Origin: Tritrichomonas foetus
Lineage: Eukaryota; Parabasalia; Tritrichomonadida; Tritrichomonadidae
DNA: 27,397 nucleotides
Assembly: GCA_001839685.1 (NCBI GenBank)
Contig: MLAK01000783.1
Location: 1 to 27,397 of the forward strand
Direction: 5' to 3'
Positions 1 to 8,678 of this stretch are shown one piece after another. The first letter of the stretch is position 1; each line of letters begins with the position of its first letter. The notes beneath the pieces are model-generated. The model made no database searches and had not been told where the DNA came from. It worked only from the letters and a program-made list of their open reading frames with translations. The translations under genes and the position numbers were made by a program.

Positions 1-1091
1 TCGTCCAATTTTTTTTCGTCCAAATAATTTGACCTTCCAAATTTAATTGAAATTAATTAACTTTTTGTATAGTCCCACAATTATTTCAGAGTGCAGGTAA
101 ATGCTTTTACAGAAAATTGAATGTCCAATTTTGTCCAATTTGGAAAAGTGGAAAAAATTGAATGACTGAAAGGGTCCATCGAATATTCTCATCCTGAAAT
201 AACTAAATATTTGTACAATTTGTTAGAAAAGAGATTATTAACAATGAGAAAAATACACGCCTTTTTTCAACATACTACGAACATTGAATTTCTTTCTGAG
301 ATGATTTTGGAAGAAGATAAACAAATATTAATCAGTTAGAGTTATTAATATGCAATAAAGAACAAAAAAATGAGTTTATAAGTTTTTAGCTAATATATTG
401 TGTTTTTCTACAATCCAATTTTATTTCATTTATATTTTTATTCGTCAAATACCCAATGTTGATATAAATATCATGAATTCATAGGATATTGATGTCTGTT
501 TTTCTCTATAACCATTTCATATTGTATGCATTTTTTGCTTTTGGGAGATTTTTAATCTCTTAATGTAACATCCCAAAATTAATGTTTATATCAGAGAATC
601 AATTTTTACACTGCCTTATATTGCATGTGATAAAGGTTGACCGAAAATGTTGAAAATATTATTGAAACTACCAATTGTTAATATCAAAATAACAATTGTT
701 GATATGGTGTATCTTATCATATTCAAAATATACTACTTCATGATCCATATTATTATGGTAATTGTAAAATTGTTGATCTTTTAATAAACCAGCCAAACAT
801 TAATATTAGAAGAAGATAATGATTGATCAGTTCTTGAAATTATTCAATACAAAAATACTAAGAAAAACTTTTTTTTCCTTCAAAAAATGTAAGCAAAAAT
901 ACCTATCTTTATTGTAACATTAACATTTAAATTCATTTTTGAGAAAATACTACAAACATTCCAAATAAACTGCAAAACTGCTAAAGGAAAAATCAAATGA
1001 AAAAGATAGTTAAAAGATCATAATCATATATATTCTTAATTATATTTTATTTATTAGGAAAAAATAATGGTCAATAGTTATGGTAAATAAA
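1..1091. other. AT-rich intergenic stretch, no gene seen
   Basis: No reading frame of convincing length or composition lies here on either strand. The first 140 bases contain several copies of GTCCAA (near 3, 18, 123 and 133), which could be the edge of a repeat lying outside the window. The rest is low-complexity AT-rich sequence with short hairpin-forming A/T runs. No RNA gene was recognised. Confidence 0.6.
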
Positions 1092-2921
1092 TTACTTAGT
1101 ACTTAAGTGTGGAAATTCTTGAACAAGTTTTGGATCTGGTTTCACCATGCTCCAATAAGCCACCCTAATATTGTCTCCAGCAAACTGGAAGTCATTCAAC
1201 TCAGCTGGTTTCACTGGTGTGTACTTGACTGCATCCTTTACGCCGAGTTTCTGTGCAATCAATCTGTAGTTAATAGAAATCTCCATCATATTGTCTGGTT
1301 TGTAGTTCTTCAACAAGTAAACAATAAGATTTGGATCTAAGTCTGGACAAACTGATGATCGAATGTCTTCATCACCTTCTTTTGATTGATCTGTTGCAAT
1401 ATTTACAGCCATCATTAAACAAGTTACGCATTGTCTGGTTAGAGGGAAATCAAGTTGCTTTGTAGTCAAGCAAGCAGTCAAGAATGAATTCCAAGCGACT
1501 GCTCTTGAAAATGCAAATCTTGCAGGATTAATCAAAATTTTGTTAAGCATAATTGCATCTAAAGAATTGTTTAAACTCTTTGTGAGGAATAGATTCACAG
1601 ATGGTAAGAAATGGAATGTTTCAAGTGCCGCATCATACGCTTCATTAAAACGACCAAGTAAATCATCAACATCGAATCTCGCTGTTGAAAAAGTATTTAC
1701 CAAAGCTTCGAAATCGAGAATAATTGGTGCAATTATTTCTCTTGCATATTCGTTTAATAACGAAAGCATATGATTAAAGAAGTCTGAAGTTCTTTCAGGT
1801 AAGAATCCATATTGTGCACTATGTAAATTCGTAATAAGGAGTAAAACCAATGTTGTTAAAAAGCGTTGTTCAGTATCACATGGTTCAACGAGTGGTGCAG
1901 AAGGATAGAGTTCATAGAAAACATTCATTGATTCAGTAAAGAAGTCGCTATCAATAGAAGTTGTAAAAAGCTTCGATTTAAGCATAGTTTGATAGATTGG
2001 ATAAAGCCCGGATGGGAATTTTCCGGATTGCGTGTCTGGATCCATAAATGAAACTTCGATTAATTCTGGAATTGGTTGAGTCAATAATTTCCTGAAAATT
2101 CCAGGAACATCAAGTCTGTTTGCATCTGCAATTCCTGGCCTGAGTTTTGGCATCCTACTCAAGGTGATTCCAGCTGAAGCTTTTTGAACGAGGCTTTTGA
2201 CTTTTAATAAACCTTGACTGTCTTGCCTCTTTGGTTCTTCTTCAGGAGCTTCCTTCTTTTCTTCTTCTTCTGAATCTAAATGAGGCTGTGGTGGTGGTTG
2301 AGCTGCCGGCTCAGGTTTTGGTTCTTCAGGTGGAGGAGGTGGAGGTGATGATGATTCCGACTTAAAATCAGAATCAGATTCAATTGGATCGCCTTTGGCT
2401 GGTTTTATTTTTACCGATGGCTGAACATATGGCTCATATGTGGATGAATCCAAATATCGATCTTCAAGCAGGCTGACTCTTTCATGAGTTCTTTCTGGGT
2501 GCTTCCGAGCCTTCCTGCGTCTCGAAACGTAGCATTCAAATGTTAGAATTGGCTTTGCGCCATGTTTTGATCCCATTGTAAAATCTTTGGAAATTGGCTC
2601 AGCATCATAATAATATTGACCTAAGTCGATGTCGACTTCACCAAATATTTTCTGCGTGTCTGCGCTGACAAATCTATGGAGAACAACTTTGAGATTCTTC
2701 CGGCGGACTTTTTTGTTGTGTGCAACAAAAAACAGGCACTGTGGATCAAATGGTAAATCAAAAATAAGTTCATTGTTTTCGTTTGGAACAACAAGATCTG
2801 ATCTATCCATCGACTTTCCGCGCACAAATGTGATTCTGAATTTGTTCGTGTATTTCTTTCCCAGCTTTATCTTGACAAATTTGCAGTGAGCAGTTCCGCT
2901 TCGTTTTATAAACTTTCCCAT
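1092..2921 (-). CDS. NT-C2 (EEIG1/EHBP1-type) domain protein with C-terminal DIL-like helical domain
   Basis: This 609-residue protein opens with an NT-C2-like beta-rich module (about residues 10-135: a lysine-rich first strand, FVRGKS, a hydrophobic FDLPFDP stretch, then FGEVDIDLGQYY and ILTFECYV). NT-C2 domains in EEIG1/EHBP1 proteins contact membranes or Rab/actin machinery. A low-complexity linker follows: serine/proline-rich with six prolines at 193-198, then an acidic Glu run near 217-230. Residues 265-609 are alpha-helical and end in a segment (LDPNLIVYLLKNYKP) that resembles the dilute (DIL) domain of class V myosins and relatives. The pairing suggests a cytoskeleton or membrane-traffic adaptor; that role is inference. 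The start is the first Met of the frame and coincides with the domain start. No clear TCAYT initiator is visible upstream. It is divergent from the next gene, with 283 bp between them. Domain calls are by eye. Confidence 0.75.
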   Translation of the reverse strand: MGKFIKRSGTAHCKFVKIKLGKKYTNKFRITFVRGKSMDRSDLVVPNENNELIFDLPFDPQCLFFVAHNKKVRRKNLKVVLHRFVSADTQKIFGEVDIDLGQYYYDAEPISKDFTMGSKHGAKPILTFECYVSRRRKARKHPERTHERVSLLEDRYLDSSTYEPYVQPSVKIKPAKGDPIESDSDFKSESSSPPPPPPEEPKPEPAAQPPPQPHLDSEEEEKKEAPEEEPKRQDSQGLLKVKSLVQKASAGITLSRMPKLRPGIADANRLDVPGIFRKLLTQPIPELIEVSFMDPDTQSGKFPSGLYPIYQTMLKSKLFTTSIDSDFFTESMNVFYELYPSAPLVEPCDTEQRFLTTLVLLLITNLHSAQYGFLPERTSDFFNHMLSLLNEYAREIIAPIILDFEALVNTFSTARFDVDDLLGRFNEAYDAALETFHFLPSVNLFLTKSLNNSLDAIMLNKILINPARFAFSRAVAWNSFLTACLTTKQLDFPLTRQCVTCLMMAVNIATDQSKEGDEDIRSSVCPDLDPNLIVYLLKNYKPDNMMEISINYRLIAQKLGVKDAVKYTPVKPAELNDFQFAGDNIRVAYWSMVKPDPKLVQEFPHLSTK

Positions 2922-3193
2922 TTACACTAAAAAATTTTTCAATACTTAATCGGAATTATGTTGTTCACTTCACAATTATTCCTTTCATTTTGTTCTAGCT
3001 AAATCAAAATAAAGGCGAATAAAAATAATTATTTACTAATTTAAATCAATTGGTTAAGCTAAAACTGACAGAAAATATAGAAATGAAATATAAAATACGG
3101 AGATATGATTCACGAAAATAATATTATTAAAAAAATTGATCATTAAATTTTACATCGTAATTTTTGAATGCTTTACATTTTGATGAGTTCCTA

Positions 3194-3204
3194 AACGGTC
3201 ATTT
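3194..3204 (+). promoter_or_regulatory. Myb-type AACGGT overlapping TCATTT initiator, abutting the ATG
   Basis: TCATTT at 3199-3204 matches the trichomonad initiator (TCA, pyrimidine, T/A) and would place the transcription start (A, 3201) four bases before the ATG at 3205. AACGGT at 3194-3199 is a classical Myb recognition core and shares one base with the initiator. Very short leaders are normal in trichomonads. Function is inferred from pattern only. Confidence 0.5.
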
Positions 3205-5379
3205 ATGGGAAAATCGCCTTATGTAATACAAAGAAAAATCGTTCAGCAAAATAGCGAATCAGATGTTTTAGATTGGAGAATCAATAATTACCAACAGCAG
3301 GCAACTTCCTTATTAAAGGATGTTTTAATTAAAAAACATTTATATATTCAGCGACTTTTTTACACAGAAATGTACCTCGCAAACAGAGTTAAATGTCCTC
3401 TTGAACATTCAGCATTTGTTTCCAACGGTGAAGAAGTTTATAGCAATTTTGCTTCGATTATTTTGCCTGATGATTTCTCAAAGGGACCAATGAAAGCATT
3501 CCTTAATACACTTCTCGATAGCCTTGAAAGTTTTCTTCCAGCTTTTTATAAGTTAAATCCATCAAAACTCCCACGCGGCTCATTCGCAACTGATCCATCA
3601 AATATCTTACTTAGATGCGTTTTCCCTTCACTTTTTGCATATTGTTGGGCTGAGGAACCTGCTGTTTCCTATGCACAAAATTTGGTCACCTGGTTCGGAG
3701 AAATTTATCGTGAGAATCCAAAATTCATCACAAATTTTGATAAACATTGGATGTTTCAAGCAATTCGTGGATTTTTCACATCACTTGACGTTTCTTTATT
3801 TATTCGAACTGCTATTCGTCCTTTCTTTTTTGAGTTTTCACAACTTGAATCCAAAGATATTCAAAAAACGCCAGAAATTTTATTAAAATTTGCAATTGAG
3901 ATATTAAATTCAATACATGAAAATTTCTCAAAGCTTCCATCTGTAATCAATCTTCTTTTTTCAGAGATTTTTAAAATTATTCAGAATGAAGATGAAAAGA
4001 GACTTATGATGCGTTATATTTTTTTCGATCTTTTTATCAGCCCATTCTTTGCTAATCCAATATTATCAGATGTGTCTGATGTTCAACTCCCTTTTGAAGA
4101 TTATGAAGTATTTTCAGATATTTATCTCGTTTTTAAAGTGAAATTAGGAACTGTTTCTGAAAAAGAACGAGAATTAACTCGAGAAATTCAAGCTTTACCT
4201 GATTTTGAAAACAAATTCAATATTGATCTAATTTTTAATGATATTCAAGATTGTAAAGCTTCTTTAAAGCTTCCACTTTTACGGGAATTCTGTGACTTTG
4301 TTCAATGTGCACATCAACCACTTTTAATGACAACTCATTCTCTTTCACTGTTATTCAGATTTGTTGCATCACTTCAGCATACTGCCCTTTTGCCTCGTTC
4401 AATTGACAGATCAATTTCGAATGTTTTCCAATATGCTTTGGCCGATAAATTAGAAATCTTACAAGATTATTATTTTTGGTTTCCTTGTTTTTCTCTAACA
4501 TATCTAAAAATTCCAGAAATCAGTTTCGTTGAGCAGATGAAACCTTCATCACTCTATCGACTTTTCTCATCAGACAAATTAAAATTATCACCTGTTGATT
4601 CTGATTTCAGAACAGCATTAGTGAGTGCCATGTCTGTAACTAACATTTTAACTAATCCCGACTTGCGCACAGACATACAATGGCTTCTCATTAATTATGA
4701 TGATTCTCAAATTTTGATGTCAGAAATTTTAACTGAAATTGAAAGAAAACAACAAAATAATAAACATAAAAAGAAAAGAGCAAATGATCTAATCAAATTC
4801 TCAAAAATCTTAAAGCACAAACTCTCTTCAATTTCCTCTGGGCCACTTCGAGCAATTGTTCATAAACTAATTGACGACTTCAAAGCTAGTTTGAATGATA
4901 TTAGTATTAGATCAAACCATTTCCTCGATCGCGCGCATATTAAAATTGAAGAGTTCTGTGGTAAATCTTATCCTATCATTGGCTCTTACTTAGCCACAAT
5001 GGTTGTTGTTGATGTAACACCTTGCCTGAAATATCAAAAAGATCCTACTAAAACAACATCATCTGATGAAGAATTATATTTACGGAAAATGATTTCAAAA
5101 CCATTGCTTGTTTCATCTCTTTATTCTACTGCTTCAAAGCTTATTCCTAATCTTATAATATTAGAAGAATACGCAAAGTTGGAAAATATTGCTGATCCAT
5201 TGTTAAAAGCCTATAGCGAACCATATGTTGTTGAGCCAGAAATGCTTGCTGCAAATATTGATAATTTGCTCCTCACTCTACCAAATGCCCTACTTAAGCT
5301 TGTATTTACGGAAACTGAACTCATAGTACTTCAGAACTATACGAAAACATTCAAATTACCTGATCCGATTCCGATTTAA
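3205..5379 (+). CDS. Large helical protein, unrecognised
   Basis: A 724-residue protein with no signal peptide and no obvious membrane segment. It appears almost entirely alpha-helical, with many aromatic/leucine-rich helices. A basic lysine-rich stretch (KHKKKR) lies near residues 518-526, and a second helical block spans about 540-724. I could not assign a family. The N-terminal half (about 80-220) has the size and helical feel of a RasGAP-like fold, which is a frequent annotation in trichomonad genomes, but I see no arginine-finger or FLR-type signature, so I do not call it. The start is well supported: a TCATTT initiator directly precedes the ATG. The reading frame is intact, and codon use looks like the neighbouring VPS13 gene. 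It is probably expressed and conserved within trichomonads (inference). Confidence 0.7.
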   Translation: MGKSPYVIQRKIVQQNSESDVLDWRINNYQQQATSLLKDVLIKKHLYIQRLFYTEMYLANRVKCPLEHSAFVSNGEEVYSNFASIILPDDFSKGPMKAFLNTLLDSLESFLPAFYKLNPSKLPRGSFATDPSNILLRCVFPSLFAYCWAEEPAVSYAQNLVTWFGEIYRENPKFITNFDKHWMFQAIRGFFTSLDVSLFIRTAIRPFFFEFSQLESKDIQKTPEILLKFAIEILNSIHENFSKLPSVINLLFSEIFKIIQNEDEKRLMMRYIFFDLFISPFFANPILSDVSDVQLPFEDYEVFSDIYLVFKVKLGTVSEKERELTREIQALPDFENKFNIDLIFNDIQDCKASLKLPLLREFCDFVQCAHQPLLMTTHSLSLLFRFVASLQHTALLPRSIDRSISNVFQYALADKLEILQDYYFWFPCFSLTYLKIPEISFVEQMKPSSLYRLFSSDKLKLSPVDSDFRTALVSAMSVTNILTNPDLRTDIQWLLINYDDSQILMSEILTEIERKQQNNKHKKKRANDLIKFSKILKHKLSSISSGPLRAIVHKLIDDFKASLNDISIRSNHFLDRAHIKIEEFCGKSYPIIGSYLATMVVVDVTPCLKYQKDPTKTTSSDEELYLRKMISKPLLVSSLYSTASKLIPNLIILEEYAKLENIADPLLKAYSEPYVVEPEMLAANIDNLLLTLPNALLKLVFTETELIVLQNYTKTFKLPDPIPI

Positions 5380-5823
5380 GCTCATCTCGCTTTCCTATTT
5401 TTGTCATTTATTGTGCGATTTTAATGAATGAGCCACTTTTAATATCTAGTTAGATATAGCCGGTTTCTTTTTTTGTGTTTTAATAAATTATTTTCTAAAT
5501 CATTTTAATTCTATTTTGTGCCATGTATTTTATTTTTTGTGTTTTTGTCCTTTTCCTCTTATAAATAGTGAAGTATTGTTTTTGGTGATGCTATGATGTA
5601 TACGCATATATGGGTAGGATTTTTTATTCAGCTTTCGAAAAAAAGAGCCATTACCATATTTCATCAAAAGAACGGGAAAAAAGCTGACAATTAATCAATG
5701 AAAACTATTTTTTAAAAAATAAGAATAAAAGATATTAATTGATTTCTACGAAAATATAATTTTATATCAAAATATATAAATTGTAACGAATAGTTTAATT
5801 TCAATATTGTGAAGTTCATATGT
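5380..5823. other. Intergenic, no gene seen
   Basis: This is the spacer between two genes whose 3' ends face each other. It is AT-rich with T-runs just after the upstream stop codon. No open frame, repeat or RNA gene was recognised. Confidence 0.6.
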
Positions 5824-6258
5824 TCACTGATAGATACCTACAAAGTTTTTATGTTGAGAAATAATCCGCAAGTTACAATCAGCCAACCCAACATCATTAA
5901 ATATGTCATGAATTATTTCCCAATGGTCGCTGTACCATTTAATAATTAAATCTTTTGATCTTCTGGTTATTCTGTCGAATTTGTAGAACGACGGTGGCAA
6001 TTCTGTCTCATTATTATTATTCCTTGCAATCAAAATAATCATCTGTGTTACGCTAATCAATTCGTTTTTTGTGGCATCTGGAAATGTCTCGCTGATTATT
6101 TTTGCGATTGGTGAGGTCTGTGCATCAAATCCTGCCAGCCTCCGTTGGACTTCGAGGGCTTCTGGGCCGGTTCCTCTTTTTGTGGTGTAATGCCGAGCTG
6201 GATTCGCATTTTCTTGAAAGAAATTAATATTTGGTGGAACAAAGTCAATAGTATGCAT
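5824..6258 (-). CDS. Small hypothetical protein
   Basis: A 144-residue soluble protein with no membrane segment. The N-terminal third is polar (RHYTTKRGTG). The centre is helical (SPIAKIISETFPDATKNELISVTQMIILIARN), followed by an Asn-rich loop and a basic helix (FDRITRRSKDLIIKWYSDHW). The central part has the look of a small helical DNA- or protein-binding bundle, but no family is recognised. A TCATTT initiator on the same strand (6292-6297) lies 37 bases upstream of the ATG, which supports a real transcription unit. The frame is uninterrupted and has a balanced amino-acid composition unlike the surrounding spacer. It is convergent with the 724-residue gene. Confidence 0.6.
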   Translation of the reverse strand: MHTIDFVPPNINFFQENANPARHYTTKRGTGPEALEVQRRLAGFDAQTSPIAKIISETFPDATKNELISVTQMIILIARNNNNETELPPSFYKFDRITRRSKDLIIKWYSDHWEIIHDIFNDVGLADCNLRIISQHKNFVGIYQ

Positions 6259-6291
6259 GAAAAAGGATGCTTGCTAGAAAAATTTTCTCAA

Positions 6292-6297
6292 AAATGA
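6292..6297 (-). promoter_or_regulatory. TCATTT initiator for the small minus-strand gene
   Basis: On the minus strand this reads TCATTT, matching the trichomonad initiator consensus. Its A lies 37 bases upstream of the ATG at 6258, somewhat farther than the usual trichomonad leader. Assignment is by pattern and position. Confidence 0.35.
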
Positions 6298-7020
6298 ACC
6301 AGAGTTTCTCAATTTTTCAATATTTTTATTCCTGGCTAGTGAAAAAGTTGATCACAAAAATAGAGAAAAATTTAATAGCGACGTTATATTTTAAATTGAA
6401 AAAATCTCGAAGATTTTATTGCCGGTTAAGGCGAAATTTTTGACGTGTTTGATACTGTAAATGTCATCAACTTGTTGATGAATAACGAACCGTTTATTAA
6501 TTGTGAAGATTTGATAACTTTATTGATTTTGTTACCCACTCTTTATTGTGGCGGATTTTTTGTCAAAAATGACATCATGATATCTGACAGCAATGGTGAT
6601 ATTAAATCGTCAATATATTTCTATTTCGCATATAAAATGTGATTTATATTTCTATTTCACAATATATGATTGTGAATAATTATTATTTGAGAATGGCATT
6701 CAAGTAAACAATTCTTTATTAATTTTATTTGTCAATATTTAATAACACTATGTAATTTCTCAAGTGATGAAAATAAACAAGACAGATAGCATGATTCTCT
6801 TGAAGAAAGAAAGTGATAATATGAAACGCTAATCGAATAAATGTTGATTAACAGAAAATCATGTTTAATATATTGTATAGTTTCTATTATTCTGTGGAAT
6901 TTGTGACAAATGGCCCTATAAACCATTGTTGATTCATTTTCTGAAAGATCTTAAATCGGACGATACAAAAATATTCAATATAATTTCATCGTTTTGATCG
7001 ATGTACAGAATCTTTATTAA
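6298..7020. other. Intergenic, one doubtful small ORF
   Basis: AT-rich sequence. The only candidate is a 65-codon plus-strand frame at 6445-6642 with a hydrophobic centre (ITLLILLPTLYCGGFF). It has no initiator motif and matches no family I know, so it is not called as a gene. It could be a decayed fragment, like the sequence that follows. Confidence 0.5.
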
Positions 7021-7125
7021 TATATCTGGTCCGACATTAACAAAACTTTTGAATGTATAAGAATTCTCACGAAATCTAGAAAATCTCAAGATTTCGAAAA
7101 CTCTCAAGAAGAATATGAAGCAAAA

Positions 7126-7731
7126 ATGAAAAATCTCTGTTATCAATTCAAAAAGACAGGTATCTGTCAATGTGCTCAAGGATACGTTTTTTTGCATTCT
7201 GATTATACGTTTCCTCATGTTTTAATTCTTCACCATATTTATCCAAACCCAGATTATTTCTATTTATTGCTAGGAGAACCAGAATCACAAATTTCCAATA
7301 ATTTAAAAACATCTCTATTTGATGCATTTTATTATGATTTGTTTCTTGAGTGTAGTCAATTTGGACTCATTCAAAATATCATTGTTTCAAGAAATGTAAA
7401 CGCATCAATAGCAGGAACAGCCTGGATTTTTTATGATTCTCCAGATTGTGCAATTACTGCTCAGAAAGCCATGAATAATCGTTTCCACGCAGGGAGAAAG
7501 ATTCTTGCAACATTATGGGACTCTCACAAACTTACAACAATTTTATGTGACCCACCAAATTGAATTCAGAATTGTCCATATGGAGCTTTTTGTCAATTTG
7601 TTCATCCTTTAGAGCCATCAAGCAAAATAAAGCAACTTTGCTTCAATAGATCAATTGTATCATTTGCAACTGATGAACCAATACCAGAAAAGAGACCAAA
7701 AGTTTCTCCTTCACTTATTCAAGCAGAATGA
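7126..7731 (+). pseudogene. Broken U2AF35-like splicing factor (ZnF-RRM-ZnF)
   Basis: The frame matches the small subunit of U2AF, which recognises the AG at 3' splice sites. The order is as in U2AF35: a first CCCH zinc finger (CYQFKKTGIC then a loop ending FLH, followed by TFPHVLILHHIYPNP), an RRM-like core (LIQNIIVSRN, GTAWIFYDSPDCAITAQKAMNNR, AGRKILATL), then a second finger. Two lesions are visible. The third Cys of finger 1 is Tyr (CQCAQGYVFLH). An in-frame TGA at 7561-7563 falls between the first and second Cys of finger 2; the remainder of that finger (NCPYGAFCQFVHP) continues in the same frame to a TGA at 7729-7731. Spacing across the stop fits C-x8-C-x5-C-x3-H. The same frame is open upstream to 7021 but holds no ATG, so the N-terminus has probably decayed too. 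No initiator motif is seen. A functional copy is expected elsewhere in the genome. Confidence 0.85.
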
Positions 7732-7784
7732 CTCAAATGAATCTTTTATAAGTCAGATTATTAGAGTGAATTGTATAAGGGACG

Positions 7785-8135
7785 AAATATTCTATTCAAT
7801 ATTTAGGAGGAGAAACAGATGAAGAAAATGGTATGAAAAAGATTCTTGCAGCATCCGAAAAGTTAGATGAATGTGAAGCATGGGCATCTATAGTAGAATT
7901 TGATTTTTCAACCACATATAATTCAGCTAAATGTTCTAAAGAATTAACACTGACAAAGCTTTATGTTTATAAAGATGAAAGTGAATCTAATAATAACGAT
8001 CCAATATCACCAGCTATTCTTGGATGTATTGTCATTATATTTATTATTATTATTAAAAATCAATTTAAGCATGCCAGTTCTTCATCTGAAAAAAAGAAAA
8101 ATGAACCTAATGATAATGACGCATTGGCATTTTAA
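7785..8135 (+). pseudogene. Possible C-terminal fragment of a one-pass membrane protein
   Basis: A frame open from 7779 and first carrying ATG at 7833 gives about 100-117 residues: a soluble part with three cysteines (LDECEAWASIVEFDF, YNSAKCSKEL), one strong membrane segment (about residues 60-76, AILGCIVIIFIIII), then a short charged Ser/Lys/Asn tail. This is the architecture of the end of a type I surface protein, and the coherent reading upstream of the ATG (YLGGETDEENG) suggests that the beginning is missing. No family is recognised. It may be a real small gene, but its position in a decayed zone and the lack of an initiator favour a remnant. Confidence 0.35.
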
Positions 8136-8678
8136 TTGGAAAAATGAAGGTTTTAATATATTACTTACATTTGAGTCGAAAAGATTCAAACTTAATTCTT
8201 GAATTGGACCTTAGTAAAAATTAAGCAGTTAACTTTTTATATAGTTTTATTAATATCATATTTCTTCCTGTTATTGCATCAAAACATAATGATCATTCTT
8301 TTGATGCACTTCAGAAAATTGATCAAAAATAATATAAAATGATAAAAATGGTGATTATATTATAACAATGGAGATGAGGACTTAGCTATGAAAATAATTT
8401 ATCATCAATACCACAAAAGTAAGTGATAATTCAGAAATTTTGTTATTATAAGAAAATCCTTTATGGATTTCATGTTAAAATAAGTGAAACAATTAATAAT
8501 CAAATTTCGAAAACATATATGAATGATGATGAATGTTTTCACATTTTTTTTGACGATGACGGTTTAATAGAAAAAATTATTGAATACTAGATGATCGTTG
8601 CTCAATTTTTCTGAAGCGTTGAAAAGGATCGAAAATTTCCCTCCATTTTTGTGACAAATTCGAATTTCCTCGTAATTT
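8136..8678. other. Decayed coding-like debris before VPS13
   Basis: Short coding-like stretches lie in different frames: a 26-residue stretch ending in SFDALQKIDQK near 8250-8330, GDEDLAMKIIYHQYHK near 8372-8420, and a 57-codon open stretch ending IFFDDDGLIEKIIEY at about 8419-8589. None has a start, initiator motif or recognised family. This is what an old inactivated gene or genes looks like. Confidence 0.4.

Noticed and set aside
6445..6642. 65-codon plus-strand ORF with hydrophobic core
   Set aside because: No initiator, no family and AT-driven composition; kept only as a remark on the spacer.
7561..7563. TGA recoded as an amino acid in the U2AF35-like frame
   Set aside because: Trichomonads use the standard code, the other genes here end with ordinary stops, and a zinc-finger Cys is lost as well, so decay is the simpler reading.
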